The notes under the pieces were generated by a model, which saw only the letters and a list, made by a program, of their open reading frames with translations, was not told where the DNA came from and searched no databases. Positions 23,445-34,752 of a stretch of DNA of 64,000 nucleotides are shown here, piece after piece (positions within the stretch are counted from its first letter, which is position 1; the number at the start of each line of letters is the position of its first letter). Position numbers and translations under genes: made by a program. Source of the stretch: Gnetum montanum (lineage: Eukaryota; Streptophyta; Gnetopsida; Gnetales; Gnetaceae); assembly GCA_015680685.1 (NCBI GenBank), contig MNCI01035790.1:400636-464635 (forward strand), in the 5' to 3' direction.

Positions 23445-24326
23445 TGATAAAGTTAATTTTTCCAGACCAATGATATTGGAACTACGATATTGTATCTATG
23501 ATGTTGTATATATAATATTGTAGCACATGTTACGTCATCGTAGATTCGATATTATGTGATGTGTGCAACCTATAAATACAACACTTAGGTGCATGATCCA
23601 TAATAAGTTTTCATTCCATGGTAATAGAACTCTTTCAGTTTGATTTCATAATCTAACACTTAGAAGTGTGAATGCTTGCAATGTACTATGACTTAGAGAA
23701 TGACATCTTTGTTCGAACATCTTGTACATGGGCACAAGTGTGAACAAAAATAAAGATCAAGCTATTTCTCACTATTGCAACATTCTCTTAGTTTATTGTT
23801 TTGACTTAGCATAATATTTACTTTTATCCTGGTTAATGTTTTACTATTCCATGCACTTTACTATCACTGTTGTTATTAGGTGGAATGAGTACGACTGATC
23901 TCTAACATTAAGTGTAATTGCTTGGTAACCCATTAATGCTATCACTTGGTACGCCAGTAGTAGTACACTTGGTATCCTAGTAGTAGTTACACAAAGCCCA
24001 AGGTGTGTACGGAAAATCATGAACAGATGCTCATTGCTAGAGGCTAGAATAGATCTATTTATTTGTTTTACTTAGATTTAGAAATCATTTCCATTTTCAT
24101 TATATTTGCTAAGAGTAACAATGGCCTACCAACATCATATATCATATACCTCACTGTGAGCTAAACCATACGTGTAGACTTCACCAGCTTCACATGGGAA
24201 AAACAATCTTAAACTTAAACCAATTGCTAGCATATTAACGTTGCCTTGTCCATGAATTATGATCTAATTACACACAAACACCTATAACTTATATGGTTGG
24301 GTATTGAATTGCTCCACCGCTCATCA
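23445..24326 (+). repeat. 3' LTR of element D
   Basis: 882 bases, TGATAAAG to CTCATCA, after the polypurine tract TCGTGGGGTTA. It has an extra GATGTTGTATATATAATATTG-like unit at about 23496-23520 that the 5' LTR lacks, so the palindrome array has changed length. TATAAATA is at 23571-23578. Confidence 0.9.
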
Positions 24327-24331
24327 AGAAT

Positions 24332-27237
24332 GAAGTCATTCATAGTAATTCACCACAAAATCTTAGTTAAAAGTTGAAAAAGAAATTAGCTAGATCTCTT
24401 AACATGATATAGGTACGTAATCATTTCAAAAGTTGCTTTAAAAAGTATCGTCATTTTATATTTGTTTATTACTATTTAAAAGTCAATGTTAAGGCAGATG
24501 TCTAGAAATATATAAAATTTTTAATGTGGATTTGAATTATTAATATGTTTATATAAATTTATTTTAAGAATAGATTAGATATGCTTGGAACACATCTCCA
24601 AACTAGCATAAAGGAGTTATGTAAGCTCACTAGCTAAGCTACAGCTGGTATTTCATATTTTTCAGTAAATTAAATAAGCCGAATGAATTCATTTAGAAGG
24701 CCATGTCCATTACATTTTATTGTTCATCCTGCATGTTTGTTAAGTAACAATTGTGTATGTAACACTATACCTCGTCTTACATCTTTTTGTTTATTATTAT
24801 TATTATTTTGATAATCACAGCTCCTTCGTTTCTGTTTTGATAAAAAATATCGCTTGCTAAACTTTTCACAAACCAAATCATTGTGTATAGTTTCTATACC
24901 TCATTTCACTTACTAAACCTTTTACAAACCAAAAAATTATTGCCTACAGTTGCAGTACTTCATTTGATGACTACCGGAGAAGGCTTTAGCAATTATAAGT
25001 GCAGTCAATGAAACTCTCATTTGTTAAGACTTCATGAATTCCAAAACGTTAAAAGGGTCCATTATATTTACGGCGATAAAACTGAATAATATAAAAATAT
25101 AATACTTCTCAATTTTCCGTACAGCTGCAAATGATATTGCTAAGGCACAAACAATATATTATAACCCAATCTCCCAACAAAAATCCTGATGTACTCCAAA
25201 CTGTTTTCTTCCGTGTTTACAAGTTATTGTCATCCACTCGACAAAGGTGATGTTAAGGATTTTATCTTATGCTCCCTCAATCACACTATTTGCATATCCT
25301 AATATTCGCATGTATACAGAAGAGAAACCTCTGTGTCAGACCCTTGAACAGGATGCTGATGTTGTCCTGAAGAAATTCTCTCAGAATGACGTGGTAAAAA
25401 GTTTTCCAATTTAAAATAGCACATGCAAGGTGTCATGAAAATTACAACTGAAAATGGAAAATAATCATGCACGACCCCAGAGTTGGTTGAATCTACAAGG
25501 TAACTTGCACAGTGATCTGGCTTAGCTTATGTATTTCGTGACCTAATATTCTTTCTTCTTAGCAATGGGTGACAAAATCGACAATCAGGGGTATGCAATG
25601 ATTGATACAGCAATATATGATATAGATTAAATAATACAAACAGTTGCTACTATGATAACAGAATACTGGAACTTTTCCTTTAAAAAAAAAAATTCAATTT
25701 GATGCTTTGTATGAAAACCATGACTTGCATTCTGCCAGCTTACTGTAGAATCTCATTTTGTTCCTAAAAGATTTTCTTCTACCTCATTCCTACAAACTTA
25801 AGCATAAAAATTTGAAGATACCAGTTTGGCAGAGGATGCGAGCCAATATGACCATGAGTTCTCAAGACTCCGCACTCGACCAAATGAAAATTTTCAATCC
25901 CATAAAACAAACAATAAGATTTTGTGCAAAGTACATGTAACAATCCAACCAGATAACCGAGGCTGACAGCCACTACTGAAATCTAATCTAACTGCTACAT
26001 CCAATCCTGAGAGGCTGATAGAAACTATTGAAATCTAATCTGTTAAAAGTCTGACGAATTCGTTAAATTTACCTTGAACTCGACCTAAAAAAGGTGAACA
26101 AAACATGTCTTCACTACAGAAATACCTTTCCTTTCTTGGACTAGTTACCTAACCTTGCTGTGCTTGGAATGAAGGGACATGCTAATCTATTCCCAAGACA
26201 ATGGTGACTGTCATTTTTTCCCTATGTGTTGCATTATACACATAGGATTGCAGAAAATTAAGGTGGCCCCTAAGAAGAAATGAGATTGAATCAATCATAA
26301 TTCAAAATCACCACTTTTCTGTTCATAAACCTAAAATATCACCCCACCACCCATTGACGACACCTACATCATGTACAATGCTAAAGGAAAAGGATCCATT
26401 GACGAGACATACATAATGGACAATGCTAGAGGAATGAAAAGTGACAGAAACATATGTACCTAACTGCATTTGAAAGCTTCAAACACTACTGTTGCTCTGC
26501 GAGCACATAAATTTATGTAGACCGATTCAATTGCATTTTCATATATTTTAAAATGTTGACGTCAACCTACAAATAATAAAATATCCTCCCATTCCCCTAA
26601 AGTCGAGAGTATAAAAAATTTATACTTGCTCTTGTCAAAATTAGCAATTAAATTTATAAATGGCTGCATATTTGATACTAACTTAGATATTTAGTTAACT
26701 AGCATAGCGGTCACAGAATTACTCGAACATTGCCATGTCTCTCATACAACTAAAATTCTAATGTACATCTTACAATATTAACATGCGTTCTACCATTAAT
26801 GATCAAACGACAGACGCTCAGAATCACATGAGCATGAAGTTAAGGCCTATTTCAGAAAACTCCTACCTCAGGAAAATATTAGGATGCATCTTGGAACACA
26901 GGACAGATGAAAATTGTATGTAAATGGAAGGCTGTGGCAACTGACAATGCCATGAACTAACCTAAAATCATTCAGAAATACAATTTCCAAACTCCTTTCA
27001 ATGACATAATTTATCAGGGCTACGTCAAGATTAAAACAGCAAATTCACATAGCATATGCACTATTTGAAAAAACTCATAGATAGAAAACTCAGCTCATCT
27101 GTTTCAATTTCGCAAGGACAAAAAATAGATCATCCTAGTTGGAAAGTGAAAACTGATTTACAAAACTCCTTGCTAAACAAACAAGAAGAAAACCTGTATG
27201 TGCTTGAAGTGGAGGTTGAGAACGAGAATGATCACGA
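24332..27237. other. Intergenic region between element D and PELOTA
   Basis: About 2.9 kb, AT-rich. No coding region, tRNA or transposon recognised. Short open frames near 25758-25973 have no motif. The part closest to 27237 should include the PELOTA 3' untranslated region. Confidence 0.5.
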
Positions 27238-28380
27238 TCACATTTCGAGGTCTTCAAGCTCGGGCATGGGGAAGCGGAGGACGGCGGCAATGCCGGAGAG
27301 CTGCTGGAGCTGCTCGCCGGAGACGTGCATGGAGGAGAAGACGTGAACGGCGCCGCCGGCGTTCTTGACGGACTCCACCAGATCAACATAGCGCTTGCGG
27401 GACGGGAGATCGGCGTTGCGAAACAGCTCGTCCGTGATGAGAAGACTCTGAACCGCGAGCTGCTCCTGCGCCAACGCTACATGCTTAGGCCCGTAGCACG
27501 CGCGCGCAGGCTCGTTCGACATCATCTCGTGAAACTCGCGCAGCGCGCGCACCTCCTGCGCGGCCTTCGTGTCCTTGATCATGGCCATCACGGCCGGCGC
27601 GTTCAGAACCTCGCCTAAGCTGTGCCTGTAACCGGACGACGCCGGGGCCAGAACAATCCGCGCTTTGTTCTCGATAACCTGTCGTAGCGCACGGCGCTCG
27701 GCCTCCAGAAGCAGAAAGCGGTGGAATTGCTCCTTGGTGAAGCCGGGGCCGGCGATCACGAGGCAACGGACGACGCCGAAGTCGCAGTGGCGGAGGAGGG
27801 CTTGAAGCACGTTTTCGAAGAAACGGTTGAGAGTGCGCTCGTATCCGGCGATGGCGGGGCCGCGCTTGCGTGCGATGGAGGTCTCGACGCGCGCGCGCGC
27901 CGTGGTGAGCGAAGCGCCGACGAGCAGCAGATTGGCGAGGCCCTCCTGGATGAGCAAAACGGCGAGGTCCGCGGACGCCGCGGGATTACAGGCGCGCGCC
28001 AGGGCATCTAGGGCTACGCTGTCCCAGACGTCCTTGGCTAAGGTGAAAGGGCGCTGAAGGTCCAGCTCCAGCGTGTGGAACGCTCCCACGCGAACGTGCT
28101 CTGTTTCCATCTCGTTTTTCCCCCGCACTCGCAGCACCGCCGCGGCCGAGTCGTAGTCGACGGCCTCCACCTGCAGACGCAGCGTCAGGCGTACGCGTTC
28201 TGCGTCGCGGTGCGCCCCCGCGGCCGTCTCCCGCTGCACCTTCCGCACCGTCGCCGCCGTCACGCGGTCCCCCGCGCAGACGAGATTGTAGACGCTCCAC
28301 AGATCCTCCGCCTCCTCCGGCACCAGCTTCACCGTTCCCGGCCCGTCCACCGCCTGTATGTCCCTCCGAATTTGCTTCAT
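27238..28380 (-). CDS. PELO: PELOTA, ribosome-rescue factor, intron-free
   Basis: Pelota (Dom34) binds stalled ribosomes with an Hbs1-type GTPase and splits them in no-go and non-stop mRNA decay, in the cytosol (known). The 380-residue frame has the usual family length (about 378) and the three eRF1-like domains: residues 1-130 ([48 protein letters not shown]), about 135-265 ([50 protein letters not shown]) and 270-375 ([41 protein letters not shown]). As expected it lacks the GGQ motif of eRF1. The start ATG begins directly with the conserved MK-I-RRD. The gene is one exon and GC-rich, in sharp contrast to its AT-rich surroundings. It appears intact. Other open frames here are shadows. Confidence 0.95.
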   Translation of the reverse strand: MKQIRRDIQAVDGPGTVKLVPEEAEDLWSVYNLVCAGDRVTAATVRKVQRETAAGAHRDAERVRLTLRLQVEAVDYDSAAAVLRVRGKNEMETEHVRVGAFHTLELDLQRPFTLAKDVWDSVALDALARACNPAASADLAVLLIQEGLANLLLVGASLTTARARVETSIARKRGPAIAGYERTLNRFFENVLQALLRHCDFGVVRCLVIAGPGFTKEQFHRFLLLEAERRALRQVIENKARIVLAPASSGYRHSLGEVLNAPAVMAMIKDTKAAQEVRALREFHEMMSNEPARACYGPKHVALAQEQLAVQSLLITDELFRNADLPSRKRYVDLVESVKNAGGAVHVFSSMHVSGEQLQQLSGIAAVLRFPMPELEDLEM

Positions 28381-28660
28381 CTTTTACTACCGACTCGATT
28401 GATTTGATTTCCCTTCTGCTTTCCGCCGCTGTCGATCGCTTAATTCATCTGTGTAATTGTAACTCTTTCCATGAAAGATTAGGTACGCTCCTTTCTACTT
28501 GCGCTTCCTCCTCCGTGAGGACTCGCTTAATTGATTCGTCTAATCCTCTATTTCCACTGTAAGAACAGATGCGCTCCTTTTTCCTTCGTCTTCCTCCTCT
28601 CTGCAAGAATAGATGCGCGCGGGAGGGTACGAATCAAGGCTGCGGGATAAGTCTTCTCGA
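28381..28660 (-). promoter_or_regulatory. Presumed PELOTA 5' leader and promoter
   Basis: Upstream of the PELOTA start. It contains a diverged duplication of a pyrimidine-rich segment: CGCTCCTTTCTACTTGCGCTTCC (about 28488) and CGCTCCTTTTTCCTTCGTCTTCC (about 28572). Read on the minus strand these are purine-rich leader repeats. No clear TATA box was found. Confidence 0.35.
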
Positions 28661-29300
28661 TAAAATATCTTAAAGCCTTCGTTTGATTTCGCTTGAAGAT
28701 CTACAACCGAAAAGCAAATTCCCCTTAGTAACCGGAACGCCACGATATTGCAAAAGACTGATAAGGAAAATAGCAAAGAAATTTCGATTTTGCTTGAAAC
28801 GGCAACGAATTCTTTCAAATTTCACGGACAATAGGCCCAAATCGCACAGACAAAAGCGCTCGCCTGAGCATAACACAAAGCGAAGTCCTTGCTCTGCTAC
28901 TCTTTAAGTAAAACGGAAAGGGAAAATTCCAGTACAGAAGCAAAACGAAGGGGATAAGAAATGAACAAGTTTATTACGCGCAGAGATGGGCTGCGCAGGA
29001 AGCAGACGCCTAGAGACGTCGTAGTAGGTGTTACCAACGTTCCAGGCGACTTCATGGAGAGAAGCGGCAGGGCTGAATCGCTGCAGAGCTCGCCTGCGAA
29101 AGCTTCCGTAATTCGATCTTTCTATCCCTGTACAAAGGATTCCGCAATTCCATCTCACCAACCCGCAACGACCTCGTTACGATTTTGGAACACTCGATAT
29201 TGTCATATATTTAAGTCCGCCATTGCCGGTCTTAAGTTGGGATTTGAAAAAACGTCACGGTAACAGTAAGCTGTAAACCTTGCCAAACTTCATGGTTGGG
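28661..29300. other. Upstream sequence of PELOTA, no gene called
   Basis: Moderate GC. Open frames exist on both strands (for example 28961-29263 +, 28904-29161 -) but none shows a recognisable motif, so none is called. Confidence 0.4.
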
Positions 29301-29367
29301 TTTTGATTAAAAAATAATGAATACTAAATCTTATAGTTGGGTTCTGCCAAAAAGAAAAAGAATTTAT

Positions 29368-29760
29368 GTAGGTGACCTACTAGAATGATGATGATGATAT
29401 ATTTTTATATATTTCACTAAATCCCTTTCCTTAATTTTATTATTTTCGTACACAATACAAGTTATTTTAAGTAGAACTACAAATAAACAAAGATCCGGAT
29501 CTTCATAGAAGTAGGCAACTCCATTTTGTTTTGTTGGGACAAGGCTAGGATGATGATAGTGATGATATATTTCCATATATAACTCCCACTCTTGAGTTCT
29601 ATCTTTGTACACAATACTACTTATTTTAGGGGGTGGGTATATTGGAACCCCAAAATAACTGTAATACAAGAACCCATACACAATACTAGTTATTTTAGGG
29701 GGTGGATATGTTGGAATCCTAAAATAATTGTAATATAGGTAAAACCAAAAATAGCTAGTT
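29368..29760. repeat. Diverged direct duplications, SINE-tail related
   Basis: Two related ~90-base units start near 29368 and 29550 (GATGATGATGATATATTT versus GATGATAGTGATGATATATTT) and both run to a CACAATAC-TTATTTTA motif. Next come two copies of TTATTTTAGGGGGTGGATATGTTGGAA-like sequence (about 29627 and 29691). TTGGAACCCCAAAATAA is the inverted form of the 3' end of the SINE at 5731-5886. Confidence 0.45.
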
Positions 29761-29926
29761 CAATAATAACAATTTTATAACCTGGAATTTTCAAATCAAG
29801 AGTCATACCATTAAACGAACACCTCATTATTAATACTAGGTTATTTCAAAAGATGTTTTTTAATTAAGTAGAAAAGCTTTCAATGTAGAGTGAACAATTA
29901 ATCTATTCATTATGGCCAATCAAATA

Positions 29927-30248
29927 TGATGAGCGCAAGGTACCCCTATGCCCAACCATACGAATCACAAGCGTTCATGTGCAATCCAATTGAATTCAGC
30001 AGACTATAATTATTAAGTGCACTAGAGCTAAACAGTGTGTGCGTGTTGTTCGTTCGTTATCTTCCCAGTCCCACTTATGGAATGCAATTGTATGGTTAAG
30101 TGTGACTAAGGCATAAGATTTTTATTATTTTGTGTTTTATGGAATTACTCACCTAAAACAAGAATGAAAGTAAGAGTGATTAAAAGTAAGAGCGATTAAT
30201 TGCTAAGTAAACTATAGTCTAATCTAGCTTTACACAAGTAACTGTTAC
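29927..30248 (-). repeat. 3' LTR of element B, distal piece
   Basis: 322 bases matching 56938-57300 of the 5' LTR (for example GTACCCCTATGCCCAACCAT). It ends at GTTAC, the target duplicated by the insertion of C. The rest of the LTR resumes at 48368 after the second GTTAC. Confidence 0.9.
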
Positions 30249-30837
30249 TGTACCGTCTGAAATCGTCGGTCTCCGGCTGGAAGGAAACAAAGACCGTGGG
30301 ATCACAGGACATGCACAGAAGACCCTACCTTCGCCTGAGGGCGAGCTAGAACGAACGAAGGCAGAGTACCTTGGGTGGTCCGCACGCGGATCAGACAAGG
30401 ATTTCCCCGAACGTACACCGAAGTGCTATACGCTGGGTTATACGTGAACAGTGTAACGGGTGTAAATCAGAGCATAAACAGCATAAACAATGCGAACAAA
30501 GCGTAGACGTAAACAAGGGTAACCAGAATACATGCAAGAATTAATGCAGACTGTAAACAATTGTAGGAAGAAAATGTAACAATGGCATTACAGAATGAAA
30601 GTACAATGCACCGGTCTAACGCAGTTGTGATTGGAACACAAGGCGGACGAAGAGCCCCGGTGGATGCAGGAATGATTGTGGTTGGTTCACACTGTAAGCA
30701 CAGCGTAGAGGCTGTATGCTCAGCGTACAGGGTTGTCCAGCGTAAGAGGTTTTGAGCTCTAGTTCGCAGCGTCTCTGCTCTCTGGTGTGCTCTGGGAATT
30801 TTGGCCCAAAAACCTTGATTTCGTGAAAAATTGAGCT

Positions 30838-30848
30838 TTTATATAGGG
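30838..30848 (-). promoter_or_regulatory. LTR TATA box (element C)
   Basis: On the minus strand the sequence reads CCTATATAAAAGCTC. The 5' LTR has TGTATAAAAGCCC at the matching place (about 47733-47743). The palindrome array lies directly upstream, where U3 enhancers are expected. Confidence 0.6.
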
Positions 30849-30904
30849 TTTTGACGATGGACTCAAGTTGGGAGACACGTGGCGTGTTGACCGGGTGCAA
30901 GAGC

Positions 30905-31315
30905 GTAAAATTTACAAGTGTACAATATGTTACATTTGTTGGGCATATACGTTGTCTGTAGCAAGTGTAGACTGTGGTCGTATACGCTGGAGGTGCTGGG
31001 CGTATGCGAACTTGGGCGTAGATGTTGTGGACGCTAGCGTATACGCTGATGGATGCTGAGCGTATACGTCGGGCGTATACGTTGGTGTGCTGCTACCTTG
31101 TACCAATTCTTGCTCTGCAATGCTGTTTCCATGCTGTCTTCGAGGATCTTATTGCTGGATGTATGCATATGTTGTACCTACTGGGCGTACATGTGAGGCG
31201 TGTACGCTGGTCGTATACGCTGGGCGTATACACTGTGAACTTGAGCGTACACGGTGGGCGTATACGCTGGGAATGTACACTTGGGCGTATACGCTGGGAC
31301 TGCATACTTAGTGAA
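30905..31315. repeat. GCGTATACGC palindrome array in the C 3' LTR
   Basis: About fifteen imperfect copies of GCGTATACGC or its half GCGTATACG, at irregular 15-40 base spacing and linked by CTGG or TGG. Each full copy is its own reverse complement and has two CpG sites. Confidence 0.8.
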
Positions 31316-31439
31316 AATTAAGCATCGGATCTCCGAAATTGCCAAGTGTGATACCCGATGTAGCTGTGGTCATCTATGGGTCCTAAGGATCTGCTTGGTG
31401 TTGGACAAGTACTAAGCTCAAAATTTTTGTGGTGTTTCA

Positions 31440-31455
31440 TTGGTCCCTCTTTGTT
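31440..31455 (-). promoter_or_regulatory. Polypurine tract of element C
   Basis: On the minus strand CAACAAAGAGGGACCAA lies directly before the LTR start TGAAAC, as expected for the plus-strand primer. Confidence 0.65.
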
Positions 31456-32480
31456 GACGTTTGGAGGAATCGACCCGAGAAGCATCGACAAAGAAGTGCA
31501 AAACACCACAAGCAATTCGATAAAGACTTTGTCCGTTGCCGCTTGACTAGACGTCATCACACCGTGTTCAGTAGTACGTGGGATTGGGATAATGGAATTT
31601 TGTAGTTGGTAGGAGAATGGGGATTGTGGGGGACTAGTAACTGCTCAAGGGATTGTGCTTGATGAAAAGGGGATGCTCTGGTGTGTGTGTCATGCTGATC
31701 CTTGTCAATAGCCATTATTCAGCAGACTTGGAGTTCAAACATGCGATGTGCGTCCTTTGACGGAACAAGACTCTTGGTAACGTTCAAGAAAACTTGTTGG
31801 CAAGACCAAAGCTACGGGAGGATGTGTTACATTCTTTGGAAGAATAGGGCCCTTGTTTAGTGTTTAGGGGGAACCTGTTAGCGGAGAGCCAAAGCCATGC
31901 AACTGGATGCTTCTTGACTGTTTTGGACATGAGTACTTAGTTTCAAGACAACTGCCTTCCCGCCTGGGGCTTACATGGGAAATGCCAAGGGTCTCGTTTT
32001 TTTTTTGGGAAGAAAATTTTGCTTTGATTTTGTACTCATGCGCAAGTGTTACGTTGTGTGTTGCGACTACTTCAAAATGTTACAGTATGCAACAGCGTGC
32101 TCAAAGTTTTAGATGTACTGGGTGTATCAAAGGTGTGACTAATAGAGTATGTCGGGAGATGGGGATGTACTAGCGAATGGTTTGATTTAGTCTGGCCATG
32201 TGTGTTGTGAACATTGTCCCATCTTGCTGCTTATGATGAAATGCATTCTTATGCGAAAACCTCAGGGTGTCATCCTGCAAACATAACTCCAAGGAAACAA
32301 GAAAACCATAAGTGAATAAGTGAGCTTAGACTTACACAGTTACAAAGACATTGGAGGTGATTTCATGCACTGTATATGAGCGGCGGCAACGTTGGTGGGA
32401 TTATCTGATGACGAGCGATGCAGTGATTCTGATGAAGTTTGAATGTGGCGACGGAGTGAGGAACTATAGATGAACTTACT
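31456..32480 (-). other. 3' UTR of element C
   Basis: Between the minisatellite and the polypurine tract. No coding region recognised; the + strand frame at 31907-32173 has no motif. Confidence 0.5.
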
Positions 32481-32886
32481 AGTTTATAGTCTTAGTGGAC
32501 TATCTTGGGTTAGTTTTATGTCATGACCCGTTGGACATTGCCAGTTTAGCGTCGTGGTAGACGTTACGTTGCCAGTTTTTAGTCTTAGCGGACCATAAAG
32601 AGGCAAACTAGTTTATAGTCTTAGCGGACTCTGGCGAGTGTGACTATGGCAGTTTATTGTCGTGTCGGATGGGTGCTAGTTTATCGTTGTTGCGACTGTG
32701 TGGTATCCGTTTAGCGTCATGATTCCAGGACGAGCTGTGGTACCAATTTTAAGTCATAATCCAAGACTGTTCTATGGTATCAGTTTTGAGTCATAATCCG
32801 GGACTGTTCTATGGTATCAGTTTACCGTCATGATTCCAGGACGAGCTGTGGTATTAGTTTTAAGTCATAATCCCAGGACTCGCATG
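32481..32886. repeat. AGTTTA-type minisatellite downstream of C integrase
   Basis: Irregular tandem units built on AGTTTATAGTCTTAGCGGAC and later AGTTTTAAGTCATAATCC..GGACTG, roughly 30-45 bases each. The first half of a unit is partly complementary to its end (GTC...GAC), so each could fold back. Related arrays lie at 36505-36725 and 41921-42170. Confidence 0.7.
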
Positions 32887-32901
32887 TACTTGAGTTGGTA
32901 C

Positions 32902-33990
32902 TCAAATGTAGAACGGTTTCAGGAACAAGTGATTGGTTGGATTGGCAAGCTCGTTTCCTTCCATATTACCTAGTTTGAATGCTTCGTTGTCAAATGCTTT
33001 AGTAACCAAGTAAGGCCCTTCCCAGTTGGCTGAGAATTTGTCCGAGTGTTCCCAAACAGCTTTAAGCACAAGGTCACCTTCTTTGATAGGGCGCTTGTTG
33101 ATGTCATGTCGATGTCGCTGCCGTTGTTGTTTTTGGTACCATTCGATCTGGTCGAGTGCACGTATGCGTTCCTCTTCCACTGAGTCAAGGTCAATGATAC
33201 GTAGATCATTGTTTTGCCCGTCGTCGAGGAGTCCAGAAAGTGTGATCCTTAAAGATGGTACCTATAATTTTAAAGGTAAAACAGCTTCTGAACCATAAAC
33301 AAGACTGTATGGTGTCTTACTTGTTGATGTTCGATGCGTAGTACGGTATGCCCACAATGCGTATACCAATTGCTCATGCTACTTTCTTTTGCTTTGGGTA
33401 AGCATCTTCTTGAGGATTGTGATGATGGTTTTGTTTGTTGCCTCTGCTTGCCCGTTGCTCTGAGGATAGTAAGGGGATGAAAATGAATGTTTGATCCCTA
33501 GGCTGTCACAAAAAGTTTTGGTCTCGGCACTGCTGAATTGTGGCCCGTTGTCAGTGATGATTGTCATGGGAATGCCAAAGCGGGTTACAATGTTTTCGAG
33601 AATGAAATTGCACACGTGTTTAGATGTAGTTTTTCGAAGGGGAGTAGCTTCTACCCACTTCGTGAAATATTCTATTGCGGTTATAATAAAACTATGCCCC
33701 GCAGAAGATGAGGGTGTTATTGGGCTGATAAGGTCCAACCCCCACTTTTGAAAGGGCCACGTGATTTGCGCTGTATGCAACTCGTTTAGTGGGACATGTA
33801 TTAGATTGCTATGTTTTTGACAAGCACCACATGTTTTGACCTTGGAGAAACAGTCGTATTCCATGTGTGGCCAATAGTAGCCTAAGCGTCTGATCTTTGT
33901 TGCCATGGCTTTTGGTGCTATATGTCCTCTGCATAGTCCGTCGTGTACTTGTTCAACGATGGTTTGGGCATGGTACTACTGACGCATGTT
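32902..33990 (-). pseudogene. Integrase of element C
   Basis: Reading from about 33990: zinc module HDGLCRGH with CGAC (CGACQ-like CGACQKH), GYYWP, then the core WGLDLISPI (first Asp), ITDNGPQFSS (second Asp) and YYPQSNGQAEATNK (Glu), so the whole D,D,E triad is kept at 33379-33906. The C-terminal part at 32902-33180 (RALDQIEWYQKQ; EGDLVLKAVWEHSDKF; NWEGPYLV) is in another frame and ends the polyprotein. A stop near 33378 and a frame change interrupt it. It inserts element cDNA; this copy is probably inactive. Confidence 0.88.
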
Positions 33991-34660
33991 AGCAATATGC
34001 CTTCGTAGGATCTACGATACAATGTGTCCCCTACTAGGGTATACTGCCTAGAATGCTTTTGTACTGCATCCTTTTGTGCATTTGTTAGGTGCCGTGGTGT
34101 TTCGCCGCGTAGAAGGTACTCTTTTATGTCGTCATACCATTCTATCGCGTGTGTTATACTAACAGATGCGATCTGCAATGTGTCAAGAGTATCAGTTATT
34201 GGTTTGTCATAACTGATTACGAAGCTTGGTAATGCATGAAACATTTCTGGCGATATGTTTAATGCTAATGTGGCTAACGCATCTGCAATGGTGTTATCAT
34301 TTCTAGAAACGTGTTGTACATCGATGTTTTCAAACCGCCTTATTAAATGTTTCGCCAAGTCACAATATGGTTGTAAGTGTTGGGCTTTATAGGTATAAAC
34401 ATCTGTGATTTGGTTTAATACTAGTTGTGAATCTCCTCTGACCACAAGCCGTGTGATGTCTGAAGTTAATGCTAACGCGAGACCTCTAAGGAGACCTTCA
34501 TACTCTGCTATGTTGTTGGTACAATGAAAGTTGAAACAATAGGTAAAGGGTCGGGTCTCCCCGGAGGGATAGGTGATGACAGCGGCTGCACTTCCCCCTC
34601 AAGAGGTGGATGCTCCATCAAAGTTTAGAATGGCATCGTAGTCGTTGGACACTATGTCTA
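33918..34660 (-). pseudogene. Second (archaeal-like) RNase H of element C
   Basis: The stretch NNIAEYEGLLRGLALAL (about 34470-34520) followed by VVRGDSQLVLNQ, then ENIDVQHVSRNDNTIADALA, is the extra RNase H found between the ordinary RNase H and integrase in Tat-lineage elements (known). Here it is broken by a stop in the first strand (near 34602, NFDGASTS then stop). It is the main reason for placing C in the Tat lineage. Confidence 0.82.
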
Positions 34661-34752
34661 TTGCGCTTATATTCTCATCCGGGAATTCTGGCTCTATTGT
34701 CACTTGATCGTGCGTTGGTGACGTGGCCATTTGACTTGCTATGGCTTGACCC

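Larger units (their letters stand above)
17492..24326 (+). mobile_element. Element D: complete non-autonomous LTR retrotransposon
   Basis: Two direct LTRs (17492-18351 and 23445-24326) bound a 5.1 kb interior. The flanks are AGAAT on both sides (17487-17491 and 24327-24331), a 5-base target duplication that proves a single insertion unit. A tRNA-Asp-type primer site follows the 5' LTR and a G-rich polypurine tract precedes the 3' LTR. The interior has no protease, reverse transcriptase or integrase; it holds a basic gag-like region, an embedded foreign LTR and a long decayed coiled-coil region. It must have been mobilised by enzymes of a relative such as A or B, whose LTR ends and primer site match. 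Confidence 0.9.
30249..31439 (-). repeat. 3' LTR of element C
   Basis: 1191 bases. In element orientation it starts TGAAACACCACAAAAATTT and ends CAGACGGTACA. The U3 part (about 30900-31320) holds many GCGTATACGC-like units; a TATA box (CTATATAAAAGC) lies at about 30838-30848. Compared with the 5' LTR it has an extra ~83-base segment at about 31091-31175 and fewer palindrome units. Confidence 0.92.

Noticed and set aside
27325-28407. Several open frames on the + strand and in other minus frames across PELOTA
   Set aside because: They are shadows of the GC-rich PELOTA frame, where stops are rare. None has a recognisable motif.
28904-29263. Open frames of 85 and 100 codons on both strands upstream of PELOTA
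   Set aside because: They overlap each other, have no recognisable domain and lie in moderate-GC upstream DNA. Not enough to call a gene.
30905-31315. Regular-looking short palindromes as a possible CRISPR array
   Set aside because: Units vary, spacing is irregular, spacers are not unique, and the setting is a plant retrotransposon LTR.
30868-31321. Open frames rich in RRIRW, YTLG and YA in the C LTRs (also 47618-48331)
   Set aside because: These are translations of the GCGTATACGC repeats in different frames, not proteins.
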